Shown piece by piece: positions 43,680-52,620 of a stretch of 64,000 nt of DNA. The stretch is from NCBI RefSeq assembly GCF_016861695.1, contig NZ_BOLP01000004.1, positions 310,001-374,000 of the forward strand, given 5' to 3'. Every line of letters begins with the position of its first letter. The first letter of the stretch is position 1. Origin of the DNA: Levilactobacillus andaensis (lineage in GTDB: Bacteria > Bacillota > Bacilli > Lactobacillales > Lactobacillaceae). The notes under the pieces were generated by a model, which was given only the letters and a program-made list of their open reading frames with translations, had not been told where the DNA came from and made no database searches. Position numbers and translations under genes: made by a program.

Positions 43680-46553
43680 ATGCAAGAACGGATAAGAAAG
43701 CTCCACCACAACCGCATCTTTGCACTCGTATTCTGGCTTGTCGTGGTCTTCGCGGCCATCGTCACCTTGCCAAACGTCAGTACCATCATCCAATATGATG
43801 GTCAACCACAATTGGCGAATACGAGTCAACCCGTTAAGGCGACCCAGATTCGAAATAATTGGGGCCGTAATTTAAACGGGACCTACACCGTTAACGCGGT
43901 CTTTAACAATCCGGATGGTGCCTTAACCAATAAACAACTCGCAGCCGTGAACAAATCGGTCTCCGAATTGCAAAAACGGTCGAACTATTATGGCATACAA
44001 AAGATCACAACAATGACCAACACACCAACCAGTAAGCCGCAACTATTCTCAAAGGATAAGTCGACTGAAGTGGTTCAACTGGCCGTGAGTCATAACCAAG
44101 GGACCGTTCGGCAAATTACCGAACAGTTGAAGAACCAGATTTCAACCGTTGGCCTCAACACCTACGTGACCAGCCCCGAGATTATTAGCGACGCCGCTAA
44201 CGAACACATCTCGTCGTTTACGCTGATCGTAATTTTAATGACGTTACTGATTGCCTTAGTTGCCATGGGGATTTTATTCGCATCACTCATCGCCCCAATC
44301 ATTACGTTCCTTGCCATTTTAATTAGCTATATTTCAACACTTAGTCTGGCAACTAACCTGGCCTACCACTGGAACTTCGCTTACTCCGAATACACACCGA
44401 TTTTTCTGTTACTCGGCATTAGCCTGTTCACCCTGCTGACCAGTTTCTGGTTCTTTAGAGAACTGCGGGACTTGGTCGACGATGGGATGGAGAGTCAAGA
44501 AGCCACGTCTAAAGTGATTCACGACTTGGGTTACCGGATTCTCATCAGTACCCTGAGTTTGACAATTGCCTTTGGTAGTCTCATGTTCTTTGACTTCTCC
44601 ACCATTCGGGCCTTTGGTCTGCTCAGCGTGGGGTTCGCCATTACTGGGATTGCCAGTGTCAGTCTGGTTCCCGTCTTCTCCGGGATGCTCGGCGCCAGTC
44701 TCTTCTGGCCTAAGAAGACGCGGCCCCAGCTCAAGGATCACAAGTTCTGGCACAACCTGGCTCGTTTCGGGTTTTGGCAGCCTTTGCTCGCCATCGTGGT
44801 CGTCCTTTTCGTTGTCGGTCCATTTGCTCTCACTTACCGTAATCAACTGAACTACAACAACACCCAAGATATTCCCAATAACCAAGCCGTGCAGGGTGCT
44901 CGGGTTCTCAGTGCGCACTTTGGCCAAGGTAAATCAACGCCAGTGACGCTTTACGTTCAAGCAGATCAACGCTTAGACAATCAAGATCAACTGTTCCAAC
45001 TGGACAATTTGACCAAGAAATTAAAGGCTCAGCCTGGGGTCAGCTCGGTAACGTCCGTGACTCAACCAGGCGGTCAACCGATCACGCAGTACTACGTTTC
45101 TAACCAGCTGAGCTCGCTCAACGAAAACTTGACCGGCGTCGTTGGCCAACTGGGAACGGTGCGTAACGACTTGAAGTCGGACAGCGTCAACCTCCGGCAA
45201 AAGGCATTGAAAAATGAGATCAAACGGTTAAAGAAGCTGACGTCACAAACCAACAACTTGGTCAGTGACAGTAGCACACTGGAAAGTTCACTGCAAACGG
45301 CGCTGACTCGCTCTAGCGCAACTGGTAGCTCCAGCACCTCTAAGAAAGTCACCAGCTACATCAACCAGTTGAACAAGGTCAACACCGAATTGAACTCCGC
45401 ATTGACGACCCTGACGGCATTATCTAGCGATGCCAGCACCGTCAACACCGGAACCAGTGCCATTCACTCCAACTTGAGCAACTACGCGGAAACCTTAAAG
45501 GCCGTCAATGACAGTCTGAACAGTTCTCGTAAGCAAGTGATCAGCATGCAAAAGTCCTTAAACAACATCTACCTGTACCTGGGCGGCCTCCAAACGTCCG
45601 AAGCAGCCAAGGCGTTGTACCTCTCACCAACGCAAATTGCTAGCGGTGATTTCCAACAATCCCTGGTCAACTTCACTGACGAAAAGGTCAAGGCAACCTA
45701 CCTGACGATCACGTTGAAGCAGGAACCTAACGCGCAGAATACAGCGAAGACGTTACGGCATTTAAAGACCGTTGCAACCTCACAACTCCGAGGCACCTCG
45801 CTTAAGGATGCCAAGCTGACTTTCGCGGGCCAACCGGTCGTTGCCGCAACCATCCAGTCGCAGTATCAACATGACTTACCACGCGTCTTACTGTTAGTAC
45901 TCGGGATCATCTTAGTGCTCCTGATCATCTTCAGTCGTTCCCTGTTGCAATCCACGTACTGGTTCTTGACGTTCATTCTGTCCGCCTTAGCCGGTTACCA
46001 GTTGACCCACCTCTTAATGACGTGGCTGACTGGCAATGGCGTCTTCAACTGGCAGGTGCCCCTGTTGTCATTCGTTCCACTGACCGTTCTGGCCGTGGTC
46101 GAATTGACCCAACTGGCACTGAGCTACCGGTTAAACGATGCCCCACTATTGGAATGGCTATTACCAGGCATCAAGGAAATCGGCCAAACCACCCGGCACT
46201 CGCTCTTCATTATCATTACGGGTGTCCTGGGACTGCTCGCGGCCGAATCACAAGTCTTAACGGCGGTCGCTTTGATCACCATCTTAACGGCCATCATCTT
46301 CAACTTGGCACTGCCAATCATGGCGGCTTCGTTTGGGAAACTTTCCGTGACCCTGCCCGCCAAGAAGCCTTATGAATTCTTCAGTGGCAAACCGAAGAAG
46401 CGTAATCCGCACAGAAGAAAGCGCCGCAAGACCCGTTCCCGTCGGACCCGTTCACGGAAGCGTCGGAGCAAGAAACCAGCAACCGATGTGACCACGCCAA
46501 GTACGCCGGAAACACCAAGTAGCAGTGATACATCAACTGAAACTAAAGATTAA
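43680..46553 (+). CDS. MMPL/RND family membrane transporter
   Basis: A 957-residue protein with the two-fold MMPL layout: one anchor segment (FALVFWLVVVFAAIVTL), an outer domain, five segments (about residues 185-370), a second outer domain rich in coiled coil (residues about 480-700), and five more segments. It ends in a strongly basic stretch (HRRKRRKTRSRRTRSRKRRS) and a Thr/Ser-rich tail. Such proteins export lipids or lipid-linked molecules. I took the ATG at 43680 (MQERIRKL); the spacing to AGAGAGG is long, so a TTG at 43635 is an alternative. Confidence 0.82.
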   Translation: MQERIRKLHHNRIFALVFWLVVVFAAIVTLPNVSTIIQYDGQPQLANTSQPVKATQIRNNWGRNLNGTYTVNAVFNNPDGALTNKQLAAVNKSVSELQKRSNYYGIQKITTMTNTPTSKPQLFSKDKSTEVVQLAVSHNQGTVRQITEQLKNQISTVGLNTYVTSPEIISDAANEHISSFTLIVILMTLLIALVAMGILFASLIAPIITFLAILISYISTLSLATNLAYHWNFAYSEYTPIFLLLGISLFTLLTSFWFFRELRDLVDDGMESQEATSKVIHDLGYRILISTLSLTIAFGSLMFFDFSTIRAFGLLSVGFAITGIASVSLVPVFSGMLGASLFWPKKTRPQLKDHKFWHNLARFGFWQPLLAIVVVLFVVGPFALTYRNQLNYNNTQDIPNNQAVQGARVLSAHFGQGKSTPVTLYVQADQRLDNQDQLFQLDNLTKKLKAQPGVSSVTSVTQPGGQPITQYYVSNQLSSLNENLTGVVGQLGTVRNDLKSDSVNLRQKALKNEIKRLKKLTSQTNNLVSDSSTLESSLQTALTRSSATGSSSTSKKVTSYINQLNKVNTELNSALTTLTALSSDASTVNTGTSAIHSNLSNYAETLKAVNDSLNSSRKQVISMQKSLNNIYLYLGGLQTSEAAKALYLSPTQIASGDFQQSLVNFTDEKVKATYLTITLKQEPNAQNTAKTLRHLKTVATSQLRGTSLKDAKLTFAGQPVVAATIQSQYQHDLPRVLLLVLGIILVLLIIFSRSLLQSTYWFLTFILSALAGYQLTHLLMTWLTGNGVFNWQVPLLSFVPLTVLAVVELTQLALSYRLNDAPLLEWLLPGIKEIGQTTRHSLFIIITGVLGLLAAESQVLTAVALITILTAIIFNLALPIMAASFGKLSVTLPAKKPYEFFSGKPKKRNPHRRKRRKTRSRRTRSRKRRSKKPATDVTTPSTPETPSSSDTSTETKD

Positions 46554-46559
46554 ACCTAA

Positions 46560-46597
46560 AGCAGCGTCACGAGAATGAACTCGTGACGCTGTTTTTT
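46560..46597 (+). terminator. Intrinsic terminator of the MMPL gene
   Basis: CAGCGTCACGAG (46562-46573) and CTCGTGACGCTG (46580-46591) pair perfectly; TTTTTT follows. Confidence 0.9.
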
Positions 46598-46611
46598 AGT
46601 TAGAGTTAGTG

Positions 46612-46720
46612 TACCGCACTGCGGCTGCCAGGGATTCCGCCTGCTGTGGGAACGCTTCAGCCTGGAAGAACGCCAGGCTTCTCGCTCGGCTGGCTCCATC
46701 CCTGGCCTCCTTCGACTCTG
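46612..46720 (-). repeat. Module A deletion derivative
   Basis: On the + strand CCGCACTGCGGCTGCCAGG and the AGCCTGG/CCAGGCT stem are present. TTCTCGCTCG then joins directly to GCTGGCTCCATCCCTGGCC, so about 80 bases are missing. Confidence 0.88.
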
Positions 46721-47029
46721 ATGGTTTTTCTGCCACAACATACGTTGAATGCCCGTACTATTTTCGGTTCAGATGACATAGCTGTTATGGCATTCTTTCC
46801 AGAATTATTCGTCAAATTGATAGTTATGAGCTTAGGCATAATTTCCATCCGGTGAGTACCCATTTCACGCTACTATCCTTAATACGATAGCCTTTACCAA
46901 AGGTTCGCCAACATTCCATCTTCAATCTAATTTAATTGGCTGCTTGTTGATACATCAGTCGAAATAATAGACCGTAAATTCGTCTGCCAATTGCCACGGT
47001 CACTCAGTTTCAGTTGAACACACACAATA

Positions 47030-47215
47030 TTAGACGGCCGCTGACAGGGGTGGAGCCAGCCGTGTCGACGATGTTAGACGGGGTTCTGTCCCGGCTTACA
47101 TCGTGGGACGACCTCGAAGACATGCGCACTTCATGGCTTTGAGGCGAGCTGGAAGCCCGCCCTTTGGCTGGAGGCGTTCCCCATGGCAGGCGGAATTCCT
47201 GCCAGCTGCAGTCGA
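47030..47215 (+). repeat. Module A repeat, divergent subfamily
   Basis: It runs from ACGGCCGCTGACAGGGGTGG to CCTGCCAGCTGCAGTCG. The block GTCGACGATGTTAGACGGGG and GGGACGACCTCGAAGACA is shared with the copy at 56041-56232 but not with the main group. The stretch 46721-47029 holds nothing I can name. Confidence 0.8.
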
Positions 47216-47220
47216 ACACC

Positions 47221-48654
47221 CTAGGCAGCCTGTCGTTTCAACAACCGCCAACCCGTGATGACGGTGGCGACGAGGCAGATAGCCAGTGAGACCATGAAGG
47301 CCACCCGCATCCCATCAATGAAGATTTCCGGGTGGGCTGGCAGATAGGCCGTCACATGATGACCGGCATAATGCCCCATTGCGGAGAACAAGACGGTCGT
47401 GGCAATCGAAATCCCGATCACCATCCCCAGTTCCCGTGCCAGAGCATTGATACCACCGGCAACGCCCAAGTCTTGAACCGGCACGGAACTCATGACGATT
47501 GAATTATTAGGCGCCATGAAGATTCCATTTCCCAGACCCACAAGACCAATGAAGAACATGAAGACCCAGAGCGGCGTCGCCAGATTAGCCAGCATGTAGC
47601 CCACCTGACTAATGGAAATCAAAATCAAACCGACAAACGTCAACAGTTCCGGTCCGATCTTGTCGGAGACTGCCCCCGCAATCGGTGCGACGACCACCTG
47701 CACAATGGGAAAAGTCATCAGCGCGTAACCAGCATAGTTGGCAGCCAGTCCCCGGGCATTTTCCAAGTAAAATGGCGCAATCACATTGAAGAAGAAATTG
47801 GCCACAAAAATCAGGAAAGCACAGAGAATGCTGATGGTGAACCGCTTATTTTGAAACAATTTTAACGCCAAAATGGGATTGTCCACGCGTAGCTCCAGCC
47901 GTACAAAGAAGAAAATGGCAATGACCGCCAACGCAAATAGACCGAGAATCACCGGTCGTGTGAAGCCAATCTCCTGCCCCACGAAAACGCCCGCAAACAG
48001 GCTGATCATGATGAGCGCAAAGAGACTGGCGCCGGGCTTGTCGATCCGCTCAGCGCTCACCGTAATATCCCGTGGCAGAATGCGCTGGCCAATCAAGATG
48101 GCGATGATACCGACCGGCACGTTGATCCAGAAAATGTACCCCCAACTGAGGTGGGCTAAAATCAGACCGCCGATTCCGGGCCCGGCAATACTGCCCAACG
48201 CAACAAACGACCCGATCATTCCCAGTGCACGACCCCGTTCCTTAAACGGAAAGACTTCCGTGATGATACCATTGTTGGTCGCCATGGTCATAGCTGCCCC
48301 AACGGACTGGACGACCCGCGCCCCCAACAGGAAGGAAAGGCTCACGCTAAACCCGCTCAGAAAAGACCCGATGACGAACAGAAACGAGCCAATTTTGAAG
48401 ATGCGAATTTTACCGTGGACGTCTCCGAGCTTCCCAAAAAACAACAAGAGCGCACAGATGGCAATCAGGTAGATTGATACCACCCACTCCGCCTGGTTCA
48501 TCGGAATTTTCAAATCGCGACTCATGACCGGCAGCGCAATGTTAACGATGCTGGCGTCCAACGTCGACATAAATGTAAAGAGACACACCGCCACTAGAAT
48601 CCACCAGCGATGCTTCTGAATCTGCGGGTCGGCCGCAAATGTCTTTGCTTTCAT
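47221..48654 (-). CDS. DHA2-family MFS multidrug efflux transporter
   Basis: A 477-residue drug:proton antiporter with about 14 membrane segments. Motif D1 reads LDASIVNIALP, motif A is in GKLGDVHGKIRIF, and motif C, the antiporter signature, is in LGSIAGPGIGGLI. It belongs with EmrB/QacA-type pumps. It lies 15 bases after a PadR-type repressor gene and is almost surely controlled by it. Substrates cannot be told. Confidence 0.9.
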   Translation of the reverse strand: MKAKTFAADPQIQKHRWWILVAVCLFTFMSTLDASIVNIALPVMSRDLKIPMNQAEWVVSIYLIAICALLLFFGKLGDVHGKIRIFKIGSFLFVIGSFLSGFSVSLSFLLGARVVQSVGAAMTMATNNGIITEVFPFKERGRALGMIGSFVALGSIAGPGIGGLILAHLSWGYIFWINVPVGIIAILIGQRILPRDITVSAERIDKPGASLFALIMISLFAGVFVGQEIGFTRPVILGLFALAVIAIFFFVRLELRVDNPILALKLFQNKRFTISILCAFLIFVANFFFNVIAPFYLENARGLAANYAGYALMTFPIVQVVVAPIAGAVSDKIGPELLTFVGLILISISQVGYMLANLATPLWVFMFFIGLVGLGNGIFMAPNNSIVMSSVPVQDLGVAGGINALARELGMVIGISIATTVLFSAMGHYAGHHVTAYLPAHPEIFIDGMRVAFMVSLAICLVATVITGWRLLKRQAA

Positions 48655-48669
48655 ATTTCCTATTCTCCC

Positions 48670-49194
48670 TTAACGCAAGTTTGTTAGTCGCGCGGCAATC
48701 CAGTCTGCCTGGGCTTGCGCACGCAGTTGTAATAATTGATTTAGTTGTAAGGCATCGGCCACGTCGGTCGGGACCATCCGCGGATTAGCCGTCAAATAGC
48801 CACGCGCCGTTCCTAAATTTTCCAGTTGAAAGTGGCTGAACCGCTGAAAGTCCTGAAGCACGCGCCGCTGTTCAGGGACCGCCAACAAGTGAAGAAAATT
48901 GCATTTAATCTGAAACACAAGTTGCGTTTGCTTGTTGACCGCGACCGGTTCTAACACTAAGTCATGGAAGTGTCGGCGACCCTGTGACGTGATGCCTGCC
49001 TGCTTTTTGGCTCGCGGACCAGCCATGGTCGTTAACGTCACATCACCGGCTTGGTTCAGTCGATCAAGCAATGGATAGAGCACGCCGTAACTCACCGTTT
49101 GTTCCGCTCCCACCACGGTCGTCAGTGCCTTACGCAACTGGTACCCCGTCATGTCTTGGTCCATTAATTGCCCTAAAACGAATAAGTCGTACAT
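48670..49194 (-). CDS. PadR family transcriptional repressor
   Basis: A 174-residue regulator. The winged helix starts MYDLFVLGQLMDQDMTGYQL and contains SYGVLYPLLDRLNQAGDV; a helical C-terminal dimerisation domain (residues about 95-174) follows. I chose the ATG at 49194 because the long upstream extension to 49353 reads through the promoter and operator. It should repress the DHA2 pump gene downstream and itself through the palindrome at 49227-49243. The inducer is unknown. Confidence 0.87.
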   Translation of the reverse strand: MYDLFVLGQLMDQDMTGYQLRKALTTVVGAEQTVSYGVLYPLLDRLNQAGDVTLTTMAGPRAKKQAGITSQGRRHFHDLVLEPVAVNKQTQLVFQIKCNFLHLLAVPEQRRVLQDFQRFSHFQLENLGTARGYLTANPRMVPTDVADALQLNQLLQLRAQAQADWIAARLTNLR

Positions 49195-49219
49195 CCACCT
49201 AACCCCTTTTCGTTGATTT

Positions 49220-49248
49220 AGTATAGTGTATCGGGAAGATACATTCAA
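49220..49248 (-). promoter_or_regulatory. Promoter with embedded operator of the PadR-efflux operon
   Basis: TTGAAT (49248-49243) and TATACT (49225-49220) are 17 bases apart. The spacer and the last -35 base hold the perfect palindrome TGTATC-N5-GATACA (49227-49243), so a bound repressor would block polymerase. Confidence 0.7.
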
Positions 49249-49351
49249 GGGGAAATTAGCCGACCTAATTTGCGGCGTTCTAGCATGATTTCCCTTTGCC
49301 ATCCTCCGTCGATTGGGGTACGCTAAATCTATCAAAATTGGAGTGATCAAC

Positions 49352-49993
49352 ATGTACGGTCGACAAAAATCCGCACCGGGAGCGAAAGTTCTGATTCTGC
49401 TCGCCCAGTGCGTTTACCTGTTTATTAGCGGTTATTGGCTCATTCAGTGGGAACCCGACCATCTGCTGGCCGTTCTCTTAGTGAGTTGCCTGGATATTAC
49501 CTTTCTGCGGCTCAACGCCATGATGTTCATGTGGCTACCACGCGGCATTGGTTGGGCTGAAGCACTGGGAAATAGTCTGGCCTTTGGCTTGTACTATCTC
49601 GGCTTCCCGCTCCTTTTAATTTTCGGCGGTGGCCGACACCTGGTTACAATGGTACTGGGCATCCTCTTGTTTCTAATTGGTAGCGGCCTCAACACGACTG
49701 CAGAACTGTTGCGAAAACCGTTTAAGGACGACCCGGCCAATCAGGGAAAATTGTACCGCGATGGACTCTTTCGTTACGCGATTCACATCAATTATTTCGG
49801 GGATGTGCTTTGGGTACTGGGATTGGCGCTACTGACAGGTAACCCGTATGCGCTATTGGTGCCAGTTCTGTTGCTGGCACTGTTCGTTTTCTCCTACATT
49901 CCCACGGCGGACCGTTACCTTGCGGCCAAGTACGGTGCTGACTTCGCGGCCTATCAACGAGAAACGAAGGAACTCATTCCGTTTGTTTGGTGA
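49352..49993 (+). CDS. ICMT/DUF1295-like membrane protein
   Basis: A 213-residue protein with about six membrane segments. The C-terminal part matches the isoprenylcysteine methyltransferase/steroid reductase-like group: GLFRYAIHINYFGDVLWVLG is the cofactor-side block and YLAAKYGADFAAYQRETKEL followed by IPF is the usual end. The reaction is not known. The ATG at 49352 has TTGGAG upstream. It is divergent from the PadR gene across a short shared control region. Confidence 0.75.
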   Translation: MYGRQKSAPGAKVLILLAQCVYLFISGYWLIQWEPDHLLAVLLVSCLDITFLRLNAMMFMWLPRGIGWAEALGNSLAFGLYYLGFPLLLIFGGGRHLVTMVLGILLFLIGSGLNTTAELLRKPFKDDPANQGKLYRDGLFRYAIHINYFGDVLWVLGLALLTGNPYALLVPVLLLALFVFSYIPTADRYLAAKYGADFAAYQRETKELIPFVW

Positions 49994-50024
49994 CTTTCCT
50001 ATCCTTGACAACGGTAGTGGGACT

Positions 50025-50190
50025 TTCGCCTTACTGGCCGGCAGATATGAGCTGGAACGGTGCGAACACAACTTGAAGCCTCGAAAGACCCGAGTCTCCA
50101 AGCTTGGTTTTCTGCTAGGCCAGCTAAGAACGCTGACCAAGCAGAACGACGCGCCTGAGCTCATATCTGCCGACCTCTCGGCTTATACGT
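50025..50190 (+). repeat. Module B repeat, full length
   Basis: It runs from TTCGCCTTACTGGCCGGCAG to CGACCTCTCGGCTTATACG. It is the only B copy without a recognisable A nearby. The remaining gap to 50304 shows no gene. Confidence 0.9.
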
Positions 50191-50304
50191 CCCACTTTTG
50201 ATAACTCTAGTCACTACCTATGGCGTTACTATTTTTCAAATGGAAGCTGCTGAGAAAGTCAAAATAATTCCTAGTAACCGTAATGTGATACCCCTTAGTA
50301 ACAT

Positions 50305-50355
50305 AAAAGGCACCCACCACCGAACGTCATCGGTAAGTGGGTGCCTCGTTTTTTC
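50305..50355 (-). terminator. Bidirectional terminator
   Basis: AGGCACCCAC and GTGGGTGCCT form a 10-bp stem with an inner ACCGA/TCGGT. T runs lie on both sides. It ends the MerR gene on the minus strand. Confidence 0.8.
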
Positions 50356-50828
50356 TAGTTAGGTGTTGCCTGGGTCATGCGGTGGGCCTCGTCATTAGAG
50401 ACTAGCCGGTACGTGACCGGGCCATCGTCCTCTGGCATCAGCGCCATCAGCGTTTGATGGTCATCGAAGGCCCCTAGGTTGATGGCCATCTTTCCGTCAA
50501 TCTGCGCAAACCCTTTTAAACCGGTCTTGATGAAGTGATGGATGTAAGCGATACGGTCCTTACGACTCTGTGCTTGCTTAGCGGCGGCCGTTAACGTGTA
50601 GCCCTCGTCCAAGAAATATTTGATCATGGAAACGCCGATAAATGTCTTAAACGTGTAGACTCGCGCTTGCTGGCCATCTTCGCGTTCCTGAGATGTGATC
50701 AAATTCTTCTTTTCCCAGTACCGCAGTTGCCGTGCTGAGACCCCGGTCATCGCCGAAAGCTCACCGATACGAAAAACCAGACGCTGCACGTCAAAGAATT
50801 GTCGCATTTCATTTGTAAATTGTGCCAA
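50355..50828 (-). CDS. MerR family transcriptional regulator
   Basis: A 157-residue regulator. The DNA-binding part is FRIGELSAMTGVSARQLRYW, followed by EKKNLITSQE and a coiled-coil helix; the C-terminal 60 residues are small and could bind a ligand. The best start is TTG 50828, which has GAGGAG six bases upstream; a longer frame reaches 50861. MerR proteins usually twist promoters with 19-bp spacers, but I see no matching operator. Target unknown; it stands alone. Confidence 0.85.
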   Translation of the reverse strand: MAQFTNEMRQFFDVQRLVFRIGELSAMTGVSARQLRYWEKKNLITSQEREDGQQARVYTFKTFIGVSMIKYFLDEGYTLTAAAKQAQSRKDRIAYIHHFIKTGLKGFAQIDGKMAINLGAFDDHQTLMALMPEDDGPVTYRLVSNDEAHRMTQATPN

Positions 50829-51100
50829 TTTGTACTCCTCCACTTCCCTTAGAACCGTCACGGGTCATCATAAATTCCGTACTAACCGTCAAACATTCTA
50901 AATTTAATACTCTGGATTCCGAAATTATTTTGCGCTGTCGCCCCTAAACATTAGGACTTTCTGCCGACAGTGATGACCGTTAATCTATGTTAAATAAGTT
51001 ACCATTCATGTTAGATAATAGCAAGTTTCTAACCAACTGAGCAGTATTGTTGCGAAAAGTAACGTTTTGTTTAAGACATTTAACGCCACTGCAACTGGTT

Positions 51101-51117
51101 TGTTACATTCCTGTCAC
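51101..51117 (+). promoter_or_regulatory. WalR-like box upstream of the NlpC/P60 gene
   Basis: TGTTAC-N5-TGTCAC (51101-51117) matches the WalR consensus TGTWAH-N5-TGTWAH except for one base. WalR controls wall hydrolase genes in Firmicutes, which fits the gene downstream. Confidence 0.4.
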
Positions 51118-51168
51118 ATTAAATTGGTATTCTAGTACTTGTAAAATTCATGAGGGGTGCTAGATAAA

Positions 51169-51660
51169 ATGAAAAAAGTGATCAAGACAATTGCAACATT
51201 CGCATTAGTTTTAACCGGATTCTTCGCCGTTAGCGAAACTACGACGACTACTGCTTCAGCTGCTACTTCAGATGACTTCAGTAACATTTACCAAGTTGCC
51301 AAAGCTCATATGGGCGCACGTTACGTTTATGGCGCTACTGGTCCTACTGCCTTTGATTGCTCTGGCTTTACCGGCTACGTTTACAAGAAGGGGGCTGGCG
51401 TGACGTTACCACGGACCGCCCAAGCACAATTTAACTCCTTGAAGCACGTGAGCTACAAGAACATCAAGAAGGGTGATTTGGTCTTCTTCGGTGGTAGCAA
51501 GTACTCTATCTCTCACGTTGGCCTTTACGTTGGTAACGGCAAGATGATCGATGCTCAAAACCGTGGCGTTGTTCGCGAAGCCGTTCACGCCCCATGGTGG
51601 CACGCTGTTGGTTACGCCCGCGTCTCAACGAGCAACTCAGCATCAACCGATGCTAACTAA
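51169..51660 (+). CDS. Secreted NlpC/P60 peptidoglycan endopeptidase
   Basis: A 163-residue exported enzyme. The signal peptide (TIATFALVLTGFFAVSE...) ends near the Thr run and SAA. The NlpC/P60 domain fills the rest: the nucleophile Cys64 is in DCSGFTGYVY, His116 in SHVGLYVG, and the third polar residue is in the His of APWWHAVGY. It cuts between D-Glu and the diamino acid of stem peptides. Codon use is that of a highly expressed gene. No wall-binding domain is attached. Confidence 0.92.
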   Translation: MKKVIKTIATFALVLTGFFAVSETTTTTASAATSDDFSNIYQVAKAHMGARYVYGATGPTAFDCSGFTGYVYKKGAGVTLPRTAQAQFNSLKHVSYKNIKKGDLVFFGGSKYSISHVGLYVGNGKMIDAQNRGVVREAVHAPWWHAVGYARVSTSNSASTDAN

Positions 51661-51708
51661 TCATTTTATCAGCCTCTGATGAATTAAATTGAACGATTGA
51701 ATTTTACC

Positions 51709-51748
51709 ACGTTGTGCGCAAGTAATTGACTTGCCACAACGTTTTTTT
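51709..51748 (+). terminator. Intrinsic terminator of the NlpC/P60 gene
   Basis: CGTTGTGCGCAAGT pairs with ACTTGCCACAACG with one mismatch; a seven-base T run follows. Confidence 0.88.
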
Positions 51749-51781
51749 GTACTTAGGACTAGAATTAGGAAATCTGGTGCT

Positions 51782-52092
51782 CCTCTCGGCTTACATAGTG
51801 TTCTTAGACGACAAGGATAATGACTGTAACGGCCGTTATCAATTGAACTAAAAGCGTTAAGTTTCTACAGTTTCCAACCGTTGTCGCGGTAAACCACAAT
51901 CAGAGCCGGAAGAGGACAGGGATGCAGCCAGCCGTGGAGGTGGTGTTAGCTGGCGATTCACCAGCCAGCTTACAGCACGGGCGACTTTGAAGACACGTGA
52001 TTTTCGTGGCTTCAAAGCGAGCGAGAAGACTGGGTTTTTCCCAGTCTGAAGCGTCCCCACAGCAGGCGGAATCCCTGGCAGCCGCAGTGCGA
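51782..52092 (+). repeat. Composite repeat: B tail plus full A
   Basis: CCTCTCGGCTTACATAG and the tail stem GATAATGACTGTAACGGCCGTTATC are the end of module B. After about 50 bases a full A runs from AGAGCCGGAAGAGGACAGGG to GGCAGCCGCAGTGCG. Confidence 0.88.
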
Positions 52093-52169
52093 CAATTCTT
52101 AGTCAATCTATCAATATAAAAAGGCCGGCCAAGATAACCTCTCGACCGACCATATGCTGATATGATAAT

Positions 52170-52604
52170 TTAGTTTTCCTGATACTCGGCCGTCCGGTGT
52201 TGAATCCCGGCCTCTTCGAAGGGATCTCCCACTGGCTTGAAACCCAGTTCTTCATAGAACGCTAATGCTGTTAGCTGAGCGTCCAATTCGATATGGGCGA
52301 CGTCAGAGTTCTTGGCGTCCTTAATGATTTGTTTGATCAATTCCCCAGCGTACCCGTGTTTACGGGCACTGGCTACCGTAGCGACCCGCTGGATCTTGAC
52401 CCGGTTACCGCCAAGCATGTCGATGCGTGCGGTCGTGACGGGCTTGTCGTCCACGTAACCGACGTAGTGCATCTTATCCTCATCGGTCCCGTCTAACTCA
52501 ATTTTCGGGTCGATGCCCTGTTCACCGATGAAGACCTCCTTGCGAATTGCCAAGGCGTCATCGTAACAGGGATTCAGTTTCCCCCATGCCATTCTACATT
52601 CCAT
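52170..52604 (-). CDS. GNAT family N-acetyltransferase (ElaA/YjcF-like)
   Basis: A 144-residue acetyltransferase. RKEVFIGEQGIDPKIELDGT is the typical N-terminal block of this subgroup, VASARKHGYAGELIKQI is the acetyl-CoA loop (with the Gly replaced in part), and FYEELGFKPVGDPFEEAGI is the C-terminal block. The ATG at 52604 has GAGG 8 bases upstream. It lies 16 bases after the histidine phosphatase gene and is co-transcribed with it. The acceptor is unknown. Confidence 0.83.
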   Translation of the reverse strand: MECRMAWGKLNPCYDDALAIRKEVFIGEQGIDPKIELDGTDEDKMHYVGYVDDKPVTTARIDMLGGNRVKIQRVATVASARKHGYAGELIKQIIKDAKNSDVAHIELDAQLTALAFYEELGFKPVGDPFEEAGIQHRTAEYQEN

Positions 52605-52620
52605 CAAACCAACCTCATTT

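Noticed and set aside
46724-46860. Short plus-strand frame (MVFLPQHTLNARTIF...) between two A repeats
   Set aside because: About 44 codons, no ribosome binding site and no family that I know. It may be chance or a remnant.
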